Origin: Alphaproteobacteria bacterium
GTDB taxonomy: Bacteria; Pseudomonadota; Alphaproteobacteria; Micavibrionales; UBA2020
Reading direction: 5' to 3'
Length of the DNA: 47,811 nt
NCBI GenBank assembly: GCA_016124645.1
Contig: WGNE01000051.1
Location: forward strand, 1 to 47,811
Shown: piece by piece, positions 9,782-18,691 of the stretch
Numbering within the stretch: the stretch's first letter is position 1
How the letters are laid out: the number at the start of each line of letters is the position of its first letter
Notes under the pieces: generated by a model
What the model was told of the DNA's origin: nothing
Databases searched by the model: none
What the model saw: only the letters and a program-made list of their open reading frames with translations
Made by a program: the position numbers and the translations under genes

Positions 9782-12079
9782 CTAGAAGCGCGTGCCGAAA
9801 CTGAAGCGGAACACCTGCCGCTTGTCGTAGCTTTCCTTGACCAGCGGCGCGGCGAAATCGGCGTGCACGAGGCCCAGCGGGGATTTCCACGATACGCCCG
9901 CGCCCGCGGAAACACGAATGCTGCCGCTGTCCTGAATGCCCGCGCCCGTGTCGTCCACCTGCGTCAGCGTACCGAAGTCGCTGAAGGTGTGCAGGCGCAC
10001 GCCAAGGTCTTCCGGCAGGCCGGAGGGGAATTCGAACTGGACGGAACCGCGGTAGAACTCGTTGCCGCCCAGCGCGTCGTTCGTCGCGCTGTCGCGCGGC
10101 CCGACCCCGGCGTCATAGAAACCGCGCAGGTTGTCGCCGCCAAGGTAGAAGCGCTCGTTGATGTGCACGGTTTCGCCGCCGTAGCCGTGGATGTAGCCGC
10201 CCTCGCCCAGCACGCTGAGTATCCACTTCTCGATGACCGGATAGTAATAGGTGCCGCCGAGGCGGAACTTGTAGTAGCGCGCGTTGCCGCCCAGCCCCGC
10301 CAACTCCGTATCGAAGCGCGAAATGAAGCCTTCCGTCGGCTCGATGCGGCTGTCGGTCGTGTTGTAGGTCAGCCGCTGCATGATGGAGGAGGTCGTGCGG
10401 TGCCCCGCCTGCTGCTGAATGTAAATCGAGGCGGTGCTGGGAACGTTGTCGATCTGGTTGCTGTTGTAGCGGTAGGAAAGATCCTGCCGCCAGTGGTCAG
10501 ACAACGGATAGCCGAGCCGCAGCCCGAAACCCGTCTGTTTCGTGTCGTAGGAACTTTGCGACTGGTAGTTCGTCGTCGTATGGAACAGGTCGATGCCGGC
10601 GCTGAGGTCGCGCTTGAGGAAATAGGGCTCGGTGAAGCTGAGGCTGTATTGCGTGCGCTTCGCGGCCAGCGTGGTGGAGAAGTTGACGTCCTGCCCCTTG
10701 CCCAGGAAGTTCTTCTCGCGGATGCTGAAATCCGCCAGCGGGCCGTCGGTCGTCGAGAAGCCGCCGCCCAGCGAAAGCTCACCGGTCGATTTTTCCTCGA
10801 CCGCGATGTCGATGTCCTGCCTGTCCGGCTCGGCCGTCGGCACGGGCTTGACCTTGACCGTCTCGAAATAGCCGAGGTCGTTCAGTTTCTGTTCGGACTT
10901 CTTCAGCTTGCTGGCGTTGAAGGGGTCGCCTTCGGAAAGCTCCATCTCGCGGCGGATGACGCTGTCGAGCGTGCGCACGTTGCCGCTGATGTTGATGTTG
11001 TTGACGAAAAGCTTCTGCCCCTCGTTGAGGTTGAAGGTCACGTCGATGCTGCGGCTGTCGCGGTTGCGGCTGACGTCCGGGCGCACATCGACGAAGGGGT
11101 GGCGGTGGTCGTTCAGCGCGTCGGTCAGCTTGTTGATGGTGTTCTCGATCTCGTTCGCCTTGTACCAGTCCTTGGGCTCGAAGGTGACGTATTTGCGGTA
11201 GGCGTTCGCATCCACGTCGGGCATGTTGCTCTGGATATGGATCTTGCCCACGCGGTAGCGCTCGCCCTCCTCCAGCGTGAAGGTGACGTAGAAGGCCTTG
11301 CGGTCGGGCGAAAGCTCGGCGATGGCGTTGTCGATGCGGAAGTCGGCGTAGCCGTGGTTGAGGTAGAACTTGCGCAGCAGCTCGCGGTCATAGGCCAGAC
11401 GGTCAGGGTCGTATTTGTCGTCGCTCGACCAGAAGCGCCACCAGTGGTCTTCGTGGCTGCTGATGATCTTCTTCAGGTCGCTGTCGTCGAAGTGGCGGTT
11501 GCCGATGAAGCTGATGCGCGAGATGAGCGTCTGCGGCCCCTCGTTGATCTCGAAGACGAGGTTGACGCGGTTCTGGTCCAGCTTGATGATCTTCGGCTCG
11601 ACATCGACAGAGAAACGGCCGGAGGCGCGGTAGATTTCCTGCATCCGCTCCACGTCCGCCTGCACCTTGGTGCGGGTCAGCACGTTGCGCGGGCGCAGCT
11701 GTATTTCGTTCAGCAGGTCTTCGTCCTTGACCTTCTTGTTCCCCTCGAAGGCGATCTGGTTGATGATCGGGTTTTCCGCGACCTTGATGATGAGGTCATG
11801 GCCTTCCTGATAGAGCGAGACGTCGGCGAAAAGCCCGGTCGCGAACAGGCTCTTCAGCGCGTTGTTCAGCCGGTCGTTGTCGAAGGTGTCGCCCGCCTGC
11901 AGGTCGATGTAGGAAAGAACCGTCGCGGGCTCAATGCGCTCCGTCCCCTCCACCTTGATCTGCTTGATGACTTCCGCCGCCTGCGCGGGGACGCTCCAGC
12001 CTGCCGAAAAGGCCAGCGACAGGAAGAACGCCATGCAGGCGACCGCCAACAGTCCGGGCCATGAGAGGGATTTTTTCAT
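9782..12079 (-). CDS. bamA: Outer membrane protein assembly factor BamA
   Basis: BamA is the essential Omp85 barrel that folds beta-barrel proteins into the outer membrane. From the ATG at 12079 it has 765 residues: a signal peptide (1-34, ending PAQA-AE), five POTRA domains (about 36-420, starting IKQIKVEGTERIEP), then a 16-strand barrel with the lid-loop-type GGDNLRGF segment, and a terminal Phe (FSFGTRF) as required for BAM recognition. The frame is open 38 codons further upstream, but that part overlaps rseP and would hide the signal peptide. The gap from rseP is 19 bp. Confidence 0.97.
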   Translation of the reverse strand: MKKSLSWPGLLAVACMAFFLSLAFSAGWSVPAQAAEVIKQIKVEGTERIEPATVLSYIDLQAGDTFDNDRLNNALKSLFATGLFADVSLYQEGHDLIIKVAENPIINQIAFEGNKKVKDEDLLNEIQLRPRNVLTRTKVQADVERMQEIYRASGRFSVDVEPKIIKLDQNRVNLVFEINEGPQTLISRISFIGNRHFDDSDLKKIISSHEDHWWRFWSSDDKYDPDRLAYDRELLRKFYLNHGYADFRIDNAIAELSPDRKAFYVTFTLEEGERYRVGKIHIQSNMPDVDANAYRKYVTFEPKDWYKANEIENTINKLTDALNDHRHPFVDVRPDVSRNRDSRSIDVTFNLNEGQKLFVNNINISGNVRTLDSVIRREMELSEGDPFNASKLKKSEQKLNDLGYFETVKVKPVPTAEPDRQDIDIAVEEKSTGELSLGGGFSTTDGPLADFSIREKNFLGKGQDVNFSTTLAAKRTQYSLSFTEPYFLKRDLSAGIDLFHTTTNYQSQSSYDTKQTGFGLRLGYPLSDHWRQDLSYRYNSNQIDNVPSTASIYIQQQAGHRTTSSIMQRLTYNTTDSRIEPTEGFISRFDTELAGLGGNARYYKFRLGGTYYYPVIEKWILSVLGEGGYIHGYGGETVHINERFYLGGDNLRGFYDAGVGPRDSATNDALGGNEFYRGSVQFEFPSGLPEDLGVRLHTFSDFGTLTQVDDTGAGIQDSGSIRVSAGAGVSWKSPLGLVHADFAAPLVKESYDKRQVFRFSFGTRF

Positions 12080-12098
12080 CTTCAACGGTGCGCTTTGG

Positions 12099-13319
12099 TT
12101 ATGGTGTTGTTTTATCTTTATTTTTGGTGAAACACGTTTCGCAGTTCTTGAGCTGTACGACATCGTTCCACGTTGCGAACACCATAATACCAAGTAAAAA
12201 GACTAAGCCAACCCTTAAAGCATATTCCTGCACATGCTCGCTCATCGGTTTGCCGCGAATTTTTTCCATAGCGTACATGGCGAGATGCCCGCCGTCCAGC
12301 ATCGGGATCGGCAGAAGGTTGACGAGCCCGAGGTTGACGGAAAGCAGGGCCGCGAAAGTGATGAAGGCGATGAAGCCCTGCTGCGCGAAATCGCCCGCAT
12401 AGGCGCCGATGCGCAGGATGCCGCCCAGCTCGTCGGTGCTGCGGGTGCCGATGATCATCTGCCCCAGCGCCTTCAAGGTGTCGGAGGTGATGCGCCATGT
12501 TTCCTCCACCGCCGCACCGAAGGCCGAAACCAGCGTGTGCTGCTGCATCTCGAAGGCCGAGGGGGGGCTGGCGATGCCGATGCGCCCGCCTTCATGGCGG
12601 AAGCCGAAACGGTCGGTATGGATGATGCGCCGCGGGGTGACGTGGATGGTAATGGGCTTTTCGCTCCATTTATCGTCGCCCAGCGAATGCACGATGGTCA
12701 GGTCCATCGGCTTGTCGATGTTCATGTCGGTGAATTCGTCAAGGTCCTGGAACTTCACGATGGCATGGCCGTTGACGGCCAATATCTTGTCGTCCGGCAC
12801 GATGCCCGCCTTGTCCGCGGGCTCACCCGCCAGCACCTTGGCCGCGATCGGCGGCATATAAGGCTGGCCGCGCACGACGTAGAGCGAGGTCAGGATAAGG
12901 ATGGCGAAAAGGTAATTGATGGCCGGGCCGGCGAAGACGATGGCCGCGCGCTTGAACAGCGGCTGGCAGTAAAAGGCGACCTTTTTCTCTTCGGCGGTAT
13001 AGGGGCGGACTTCCTCCCCCTCTTTCACGCCCTCGGCGTGATGGGCGCTGGCGGGGTCGCTGTCGCCGAACATCTGGACGTAGCCGCCCAGCGGGATCAT
13101 GCAGAACTTCCAGCGGGTGCCGTTCTTGTCGTAACGGCCGAAAAGCTCCTTGCCGAAGCCGATGGAGAAATTCTCCACCTTCACGCCGCACAGCCGCGCG
13201 ATGATGTAATGCCCCCATTCGTGCACGAAGACCAGAACGCTGAGCACCGCAAGGAACGGCAGGCCGTAGCCCTTGAAGAAATCGACAGGCGTCGTCAGCA
13301 ACTTATGCAGCAATTCCAT
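12099..13319 (-). CDS. rseP: Site-2 intramembrane metalloprotease RseP
   Basis: RseP is an inner-membrane zinc protease that cleaves transmembrane anti-sigma factors and signal-peptide remnants. The 406-residue protein has the zinc motif HEWGH (33-37) in the first membrane helix, a single recognisable PDZ domain in the middle (about 125-210, E. coli has two), and the third zinc ligand in PMLDGGH (Asp342). The C-terminal helix is followed by an unusual hydrophilic tail of about 20 residues with two Cys (KNCETCF), encoded by AT-rich DNA (24 of 60 bases G+C at 12181-12240). It lies upstream of bamA in the conserved alphaproteobacterial order. Confidence 0.96.
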   Translation of the reverse strand: MELLHKLLTTPVDFFKGYGLPFLAVLSVLVFVHEWGHYIIARLCGVKVENFSIGFGKELFGRYDKNGTRWKFCMIPLGGYVQMFGDSDPASAHHAEGVKEGEEVRPYTAEEKKVAFYCQPLFKRAAIVFAGPAINYLFAILILTSLYVVRGQPYMPPIAAKVLAGEPADKAGIVPDDKILAVNGHAIVKFQDLDEFTDMNIDKPMDLTIVHSLGDDKWSEKPITIHVTPRRIIHTDRFGFRHEGGRIGIASPPSAFEMQQHTLVSAFGAAVEETWRITSDTLKALGQMIIGTRSTDELGGILRIGAYAGDFAQQGFIAFITFAALLSVNLGLVNLLPIPMLDGGHLAMYAMEKIRGKPMSEHVQEYALRVGLVFLLGIMVFATWNDVVQLKNCETCFTKNKDKTTP

Positions 13320-13366
13320 GAAACCCCCGTGCCGACGCGCAAACGCCGATAATTCAAGTGTATTTT

Positions 13367-14560
13367 CTATTTTAACGCCTCAACCGCGGATACGGCAAGT
13401 TTGCGGGCATCCCGGTCAATGGCGAAGATATCATTGATATCTGATATGGCACTGAAATTTATGGATTGCAAGGCCTGCTCCGAAACACTTTCTATTGCAG
13501 AAAATTTCAGTTCCCCGGCCAGAAAAGCCTCGACCGCCACTTCGTTGGCGGCATTCAGCGCCGTGGGGTAGCCCATGCCCGCCCCGAGCGCCTGCCGCGC
13601 CAGCTTTACGGCAATAAACCGTTCTATATCAATTGGTTCAAAGGCCATATTCAGAGTTTGCGCAAGATCCAGCCGAGCGCCGTTGGTTTCCACCCGCTCC
13701 GGCCAGCCCATGGTATGGGCGATGGGCGTGCGCATATCGGGTGCACCCATTTGGGCCAAGATACTTCCGTCGATATACTCAACCATTGAATGAACAATAG
13801 ACTGCGGGTGGATGAGCACGTCTATTTTTTCGCTTTTCAGGTTAAAAAGATAGGCTGCTTCTATGATTTCCAATGATTTATTCATCATCGTCGCGCTATC
13901 GACGGAGATTTTGGCGCCCATCGCCCAGGTGGGGTGCTTCACCGCCTGCTCGGGCGTCACCCCGTCCAGCTCCGCGCGGCTCTTGCGCAGGAACGGCCCG
14001 CCCGAGGCGGTCAGGATGATCCGGCGGATGGCGGCGCGGTTGTCATTATCGAAAACCTGAAAGACGGCGTTATGCTCGCTGTCCACCGGCAGCAGCCGCG
14101 CGCCGGATTTTTCGACCGCTTCCATCATGAACGGCCCGGCGCAAACCAGCGATTCCTTGTTGGCCAGCGCGATGGTGCCGCCCTGCTGGATGGCGCGCAG
14201 GGTCGATTCCACCCCCGCCGCCCCCACGATGGCGGCCATGGTCCAGTCGGCCCCCATGCCCGCGGCCGCGATGAGCGCATCATGCCCCGCCGCCGCCTCG
14301 ATTCCCGTGCCGGAAAGCGCGGATTTCAGGGCGGGATAAAACGACTCGTCGGCGATGACGGCCAGCCCCGCGCCCAGTTCCTTCGCCTGCTCCGCCAGCA
14401 ACGCGGCGTTTTTGTTGGCGGTCAGGACGGAAACGGAAAAGCGGTCGCGGTGCGCGCGCAGCAAATCGACCGTGCTTTGGCCGACCGACCCGGTCGAGCC
14501 CAGAACGGCCACGCTGCGGGGCTGTTTTTCCGCCGCCGGCAAGGGGCTGGGATTTTGCAT
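13367..14560 (-). CDS. dxr: 1-deoxy-D-xylulose 5-phosphate reductoisomerase
   Basis: Dxr converts DXP to MEP with NADPH, the committed step of the non-mevalonate isoprenoid pathway feeding UppS. The 397-residue protein has the NADPH loop GSTGSVG (21-27), ALANKESLVCAG (131-142), metal ligands Asp160 and Glu162 (PVDSEHNAVFQ) and Glu231 (MMNKSLEI). The C-terminal third is encoded by DNA of clearly lower GC (about 52% over 13381-13920, some lines 43%) than the N-terminal part, although the protein looks intact. It follows cdsA by 3 bp. Confidence 0.97.
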   Translation of the reverse strand: MQNPSPLPAAEKQPRSVAVLGSTGSVGQSTVDLLRAHRDRFSVSVLTANKNAALLAEQAKELGAGLAVIADESFYPALKSALSGTGIEAAAGHDALIAAAGMGADWTMAAIVGAAGVESTLRAIQQGGTIALANKESLVCAGPFMMEAVEKSGARLLPVDSEHNAVFQVFDNDNRAAIRRIILTASGGPFLRKSRAELDGVTPEQAVKHPTWAMGAKISVDSATMMNKSLEIIEAAYLFNLKSEKIDVLIHPQSIVHSMVEYIDGSILAQMGAPDMRTPIAHTMGWPERVETNGARLDLAQTLNMAFEPIDIERFIAVKLARQALGAGMGYPTALNAANEVAVEAFLAGELKFSAIESVSEQALQSINFSAISDINDIFAIDRDARKLAVSAVEALK

Positions 14561-14563
14561 GAC

Positions 14564-15442
14564 CTACCCCGCGACGGCGATGATGCCGCCGAACAGCAGC
14601 GAGACCAGAAGCAAGGCGTCGATGCGGTCGAGGATGCCGCCGTGACCGGGGATGAGGTCGCCCGTATCCTTCACGCCATAGTGACGCTTGAAATAGGAAA
14701 TCAGCAGGTCGCCCGCCTGCCCGAACATGGCCAGCACGAAGCCGACGGCGCCATAGGCGAGCGGCCCCCAGTGGCCGACGGTCTGGACTCCCGCGTGGGC
14801 CGTCAGCCACGGGCAGGCCAGCCCCGCCGCGACCACGCCCGCGCCGACGCTGCTGCCGAAGAAACCGGCCCATGTCTTCTTGGGGCTGATCTTGGGCGCA
14901 AGCCGCGGCCCGCCGATGGCGCGGCCCGCGAAATAGGCGAAGCAATCGCTGGCCCAGACAATGCTGAGCAGGGTGAGCATGTTGTAAAGCCCGTATTCCG
15001 ACCCGTTGCGCACCCATATCATCACGTCGAGCGCGAAACCGATATAGACGACGCCGCCCAGTACGCGCCCGATCCGGGGGCCGTTGTGATAGAAGTTATA
15101 GGCAAAGATGACGCAGCACAGCGCCAGCAGCAGGAAAAGCGGAATGACGGGATTGTCCACCATGCCGTCCGCCCTTTGCACGAAGCCCGCGGCAAGCACG
15201 GCCAGCCCGGCCACGAAGGCCGAAAGGCGCGAAAGCAGGCGCGGCGCGTGAAGCCCGGTCGTGACCATGCGCGTCCATTCGAACGCGCCGATCAGCGCGG
15301 CCGCCGCGATCATGATCGAGAAGGCATAGCCGCCCATGTAAAGGATGAACAGGACGCAGGGCGCGAAAATGAGCGCGGACTTCACCCGTGTTTTCAGCCC
15401 GCTTTCCGGCTTTATCGCCGGGTTTTCACTCGCCGTCATCAT
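14564..15442 (-). CDS. cdsA: Phosphatidate cytidylyltransferase
   Basis: CdsA makes CDP-diacylglycerol from phosphatidate and CTP, the precursor of all membrane phospholipids. The 292-residue protein has about seven or eight hydrophobic segments and the C-terminal CdsA signature around DLLISYFKRHYGVKDTGDLI followed by PGHGGILDRIDALL. The Asp residues of this region bind the metal. Two adjacent ATGs are possible starts (15442 and 15439); the first overlaps the uppS stop as ATGA and is chosen. Confidence 0.96.
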   Translation of the reverse strand: MMTASENPAIKPESGLKTRVKSALIFAPCVLFILYMGGYAFSIMIAAAALIGAFEWTRMVTTGLHAPRLLSRLSAFVAGLAVLAAGFVQRADGMVDNPVIPLFLLLALCCVIFAYNFYHNGPRIGRVLGGVVYIGFALDVMIWVRNGSEYGLYNMLTLLSIVWASDCFAYFAGRAIGGPRLAPKISPKKTWAGFFGSSVGAGVVAAGLACPWLTAHAGVQTVGHWGPLAYGAVGFVLAMFGQAGDLLISYFKRHYGVKDTGDLIPGHGGILDRIDALLLVSLLFGGIIAVAG

Positions 15443-16191
15443 GATGAGGAGGCAACCTTTCTGGAGGACAATCCGCCGTAGCGACGCTCGCGCCCGTTGA
15501 AGAACCGGACCGCCTCTTCCATGTCCGCCCGGCCGAAATCGGGCCAGAGGGTATGGGTGAAATACATCTCGCTATAGGCCAGCTGCCACATCAGGAAGTT
15601 GCTGATGCGGTATTCGCCGCTGGTGCGGATCATCAGGTCCGGGTCGGGAATGTCTTCCGTCATCAGCGCCTGCGCGAAAAGATCCTCGTCGCTCTTCTCG
15701 ATATCGACCGCGTTCGCCTTGGCCAGCGCCGCCAAGTGCCGCGCCGCCTGCACGATGTCGTCGCGACCGCCGTAGCTGATGGCGATGACGACGGTGATGC
15801 GGTCGTTGTCCCGCGTCTTTTCCTCGGCGCTCTCGATGAGCTTCACGATGTCCTTGGGCAGGCGCGTGCGGTCGCCGATGACGCGTAGCCGCGCGCCGCT
15901 CTTGTGCAGCTCCGCCGTTTCCTTCTTCAGGTAGAAACGCAGAAGATTCATCAGGTCATCGACTTCGGAAGCCGGGCGGTTCCAGTTCTCCGAAGAAAAG
16001 GTGAAGAGCGTGATATAGGGGATGCCCATGTCGCGCGCCGCTTCCACGGCGCGCTGCGCCGCCTCCGCGCCCTTTTTGTGCCCCTCCGTCCGGCTCAATC
16101 CCCGCGCGGTCGCCCAGCGTCCGTTGCCGTCCATGATGACGGCGACGTGCTGCGGCAATGCCTGCGGTTCATCTTGCGGGGCGGAGGGCAT
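15439..16191 (-). CDS. uppS: Isoprenyl (undecaprenyl) diphosphate synthase
   Basis: UppS adds isopentenyl units in cis to farnesyl diphosphate, producing the C55 carrier for peptidoglycan and O-antigen. The 250-residue protein carries the signature HVAVIMDGNGRWA with the catalytic Asp21, GHKKGAEAAQRAVEAA, FTFSSENWNRP and the C-terminal LMIRTSGEYRISNFLMWQ and TLWPDFG segments. Translationally coupled to cdsA by a 4-bp overlap and 6 bp from frr upstream. Confidence 0.97.
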   Translation of the reverse strand: MPSAPQDEPQALPQHVAVIMDGNGRWATARGLSRTEGHKKGAEAAQRAVEAARDMGIPYITLFTFSSENWNRPASEVDDLMNLLRFYLKKETAELHKSGARLRVIGDRTRLPKDIVKLIESAEEKTRDNDRITVVIAISYGGRDDIVQAARHLAALAKANAVDIEKSDEDLFAQALMTEDIPDPDLMIRTSGEYRISNFLMWQLAYSEMYFTHTLWPDFGRADMEEAVRFFNGRERRYGGLSSRKVASSS

Positions 16192-16197
16192 GGGGCG

Positions 16198-16752
16198 TCA
16201 GACCTGCTTGATTTCCTGTTCCTTGTGCGAAAGGCTCTCGTCGATTTTCTTGATCCAGCTGTCGGTCATTTTCTGGATGCTGTCCTCGTTGCGCTTCAGG
16301 TCGTCCTCGGACCCGCCGTCGTTCTTGATCTTCTTGGCGGTTTCCATGCCTTCGCGGCGCACGTTGCGCACGGCGACGCGGGCCTGCTCGGCGTATTTGG
16401 CGGCGATCTTCGCCAGCTCCGCGCGGCGCTCTTCCGTCAGCCCCGGAATAGGCACGCGGATGAGCGTGCCCGCGGGCTGCGGGTTCAGGCCGAGGTTGGC
16501 GTTGGTGATCGCCTTTTCGACCGCCTTGGCGTTGCCCGCGTCCCAGACCTGCACCGTCAGCATGCGCGGTTCGGGCACGGCGACGGTGGCCACCTGGTTG
16601 AGCGGCATCTTGCTGCCGTAAACCTCGACGACCACGTTTTCCAGCAGGTTTGTGGACGCGCGGCCGGTGCGCAGGCCGCTCAGCTCCTTCGCCAGCATCT
16701 CGTGCGCGCCGTTCATGCGGCGGTCCAGGTCATCCATGTCGAGTTCAGCCAT
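16198..16752 (-). CDS. frr: Ribosome recycling factor
   Basis: RRF splits post-termination ribosomes together with EF-G. The 184-residue length is standard. Marks include [11 protein letters not shown] (25-35), which forms part of helix one, [15 protein letters not shown] and the C-terminal [21 protein letters not shown]. Its ATG lies inside the last codons of pyrH (8-bp overlap), the usual close pyrH-frr linkage. Confidence 0.98.
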   Translation of the reverse strand: MAELDMDDLDRRMNGAHEMLAKELSGLRTGRASTNLLENVVVEVYGSKMPLNQVATVAVPEPRMLTVQVWDAGNAKAVEKAITNANLGLNPQPAGTLIRVPIPGLTEERRAELAKIAAKYAEQARVAVRNVRREGMETAKKIKNDGGSEDDLKRNEDSIQKMTDSWIKKIDESLSHKEQEIKQV

Positions 16753-17479
16753 TTTGAACCTCTTTCTCCATTACAATGGTGTATTCGCCCCGGCCCTGCA
16801 TCAGTTCGACGAAGGCGCCCGGGCGCTTGATTGAAAAGACGACGACGGGAATGTTGTTTTCCCGCGCCAGTGAAATGGCGGATGCATCCATCACGCCTAG
16901 ATCGTTCGAAAGAACCTCGAGGTAGGTCAGCCTTTCGTATTTCGTCGCGCTCGGCACCTTGATCGGGTCGGCGGTATAGACGCCGTCCACCTTCGTTCCC
17001 TTGAGCAAAACGTCGCAGCCCATTTCGGAGGCGCGCAGCGCGGCGGCGGTGTCGGTGGTGAAGAACGGGTTGCCCGTGCCGGCGGCGAAAATGACCACCC
17101 GGCCCTTCTCGATGTGGCGGATGGCCTTGCGGCGGATATAGGGCTCGCAGACGCTGGCCATGGGAATGGCCGACTGCACCCGCGTATCCACGCCCAGCTG
17201 TTCGAGCGCGTTTTGCATGGCGAGGGAGTTGATGACGGTGGCCAGCATGCCCATGTGGTCGGCCGAGGCGCGGTCCATGCCGACGGCGGCGCCGGAAACC
17301 CCGCGGAAGATGTTGCCCCCGCCGATGACGAGGCAGACCTCGACGCCCAGCGCGACGGCGTCCTTCACGTCCTGCGCGATGCGGTTGACCGTATCCAGTT
17401 CAATGCCGTATTCCCCTTCCCCCATCAGCGCTTCGCCGGAGATCTTGAGGAGGACGCGCTTGAACCGTGCTGTGGACAT
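16745..17479 (-). CDS. pyrH: Uridylate kinase
   Basis: PyrH phosphorylates UMP to UDP, a hexameric bacterial enzyme of the amino-acid-kinase fold. The 244-residue protein begins [15 protein letters not shown], with [13 protein letters not shown] for phosphate binding, [35 protein letters not shown] and the late [18 protein letters not shown] segment. It overlaps frr by 8 bp and lies 142 bp downstream of tsf; that gap holds a strong hairpin. Confidence 0.98.
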   Translation of the reverse strand: MSTARFKRVLLKISGEALMGEGEYGIELDTVNRIAQDVKDAVALGVEVCLVIGGGNIFRGVSGAAVGMDRASADHMGMLATVINSLAMQNALEQLGVDTRVQSAIPMASVCEPYIRRKAIRHIEKGRVVIFAAGTGNPFFTTDTAAALRASEMGCDVLLKGTKVDGVYTADPIKVPSATKYERLTYLEVLSNDLGVMDASAISLARENNIPVVVFSIKRPGAFVELMQGRGEYTIVMEKEVQNG

Positions 17480-17560
17480 GAAATAACCCCCGAATGTTGC
17501 CGCCGTCCGGCGGCCGATGCCGCGGATAAGGCGGGTCTGGTCTTCAGATCCCGCGGGCAG

Positions 17561-17583
17561 GCCCCCTCATGGAAAGAGGGGGC
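17561..17583 (-). promoter_or_regulatory. Strong hairpin between tsf and pyrH
   Basis: A perfect 8-bp inverted repeat (GCCCCCTC / GAGGGGGC) with a 7-base loop lies 38 bp after the tsf stop in the direction of transcription. No T-run follows, so it is not a classical intrinsic terminator. It could be a partial attenuator, a processing site or an RNA stabiliser separating rpsB-tsf expression from the pyrH-onward genes. Confidence 0.5.
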
Positions 17584-17621
17584 GCGTGCCGCAGGGCAGT
17601 CTTTTGGTCAGGCGGCCGATA

Positions 17622-18545
17622 TCAGCCGGCAGCCATTTTCGCGACTTCGTTCGCGAAATCGTCTTCTTTCTTCTCGACGCCTTCGCCCAGCTCGAAGCGG
17701 ACGTAGCCCGCGATCTTGACGGGCGCGCCGACGTCTTTGGCCGCGTTTTCAAGCACGGTTTCGATCTTGGTCTGGCCGTCGATGATGAAGGTCTGCTTCA
17801 AAAGGACAATCTGCTCGTAGAACTTGCGCAGCGCGCCCTCGACCATCTTCTCGATGATCTCGGCGGGCTTGCCGCTCTGCTGCGCCTTGTCCGCGTGGAC
17901 GGCGCGCTCGCGCGCGACGACGTCGGCGTTGAGGCCTTCGATCGTCAGCGCTTCGGGGCGGGAAGCCGCGATGTGCATCGCCAGCTGGCGGCCCAGCTCT
18001 TCCAGCTTGCCGGCGTCGCCTTCGGATTCAAGCGCGACCAGCACGCCGATCTTGCCGCAACCGGGCACCAGCATGTTGTGGACATAGCTGGAAACGACGC
18101 CTTTGCCGACGGAAAGCGACTGCATGCGGCGCAGCGTCATGTTCTCGCCGATGCCGGCGATGAGGTCGGTCAGGCCCGCTTCGACGGTCTTGCCGTCCAG
18201 CGTGGCGGCTTTCAGCTTGTCCAGCGTATCGATTTTCTCTTTCAGCGCCAGTTCGGTGATGGCGTTGAGGAATTTCTGGAACTGTTCGTTGCGCGAAACG
18301 AAGTCGGTTTCCGCGTTCAGCTCGATGATGACGGCGGTGTTGCCCTCGGTCGCGACGCTGACAAGCCCCTCGGCCGCGGCGCGGCCCGTTTTCTTGGCGG
18401 CGGAGGCGAGGCCTTTTTTGCGCAGCCAGTCAACGGCGGCTTCCATGTCGCCATTGGTTTCGCCGAGCGCTTTTTTGCAGTCCATCATGCCCGCGCCGCT
18501 TTTGTCGCGCAGTTCCTTGACCAGTGCTGCCGTGATTTCCGTCAT
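17622..18545 (-). CDS. tsf: Translation elongation factor Ts
   Basis: EF-Ts exchanges GDP for GTP on EF-Tu. From the ATG at 18545 the protein has 307 residues, the normal alphaproteobacterial length. Marks: ALVKELRDKSGAGMMDCKKAL near the N-terminus, followed by an NGDMEAAVDWLRKKG segment and the core ELNAETDFVSRNEQF, then AMHIAASRPEAL. The frame stays open 15 codons upstream, but the chosen start gives the usual MTEITA N-terminus. It is 146 bp downstream of rpsB. Confidence 0.97.
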   Translation of the reverse strand: MTEITAALVKELRDKSGAGMMDCKKALGETNGDMEAAVDWLRKKGLASAAKKTGRAAAEGLVSVATEGNTAVIIELNAETDFVSRNEQFQKFLNAITELALKEKIDTLDKLKAATLDGKTVEAGLTDLIAGIGENMTLRRMQSLSVGKGVVSSYVHNMLVPGCGKIGVLVALESEGDAGKLEELGRQLAMHIAASRPEALTIEGLNADVVARERAVHADKAQQSGKPAEIIEKMVEGALRKFYEQIVLLKQTFIIDGQTKIETVLENAAKDVGAPVKIAGYVRFELGEGVEKKEDDFANEVAKMAAG

Positions 18546-18650
18546 GTCTTGAATGTCCCTTCTTTTACAACCGGCCCTTAAGAGAGCCATGTGGATATCT
18601 GCGAATATCGCCTCATCGGATATCGCCGTTTATGCGTTCCGGGGCAGGCA

Positions 18651-18676
18651 GGCCCCCGCCGCGAAGGGCGGGAGCC
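18651..18676 (-). promoter_or_regulatory. GC-rich hairpin between rpsB and tsf
   Basis: Arms GGCCCCCGCC and GGCGGGAGCC pair over ten positions with one mismatch and a six-base loop. It lies 15 bp after the rpsB stop and about 105 bp before tsf. There is no T-run after it on the transcribed strand, so it may act as a partial terminator or mRNA-end stabiliser, adjusting S2 and EF-Ts output. Related rpsB-tsf spacer attenuation is known in E. coli; the role here is inference. Confidence 0.5.
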
Positions 18677-18691
18677 TTCTGCCGTATCGGT

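Noticed and set aside
9173-12064. 963-codon open frame on the plus strand, opposite skp and bamA
   Set aside because: Antisense of BamA with strongly biased composition; no recognisable protein features, while the minus frame encodes a complete BamA. High-GC codon use leaves long antisense frames open.
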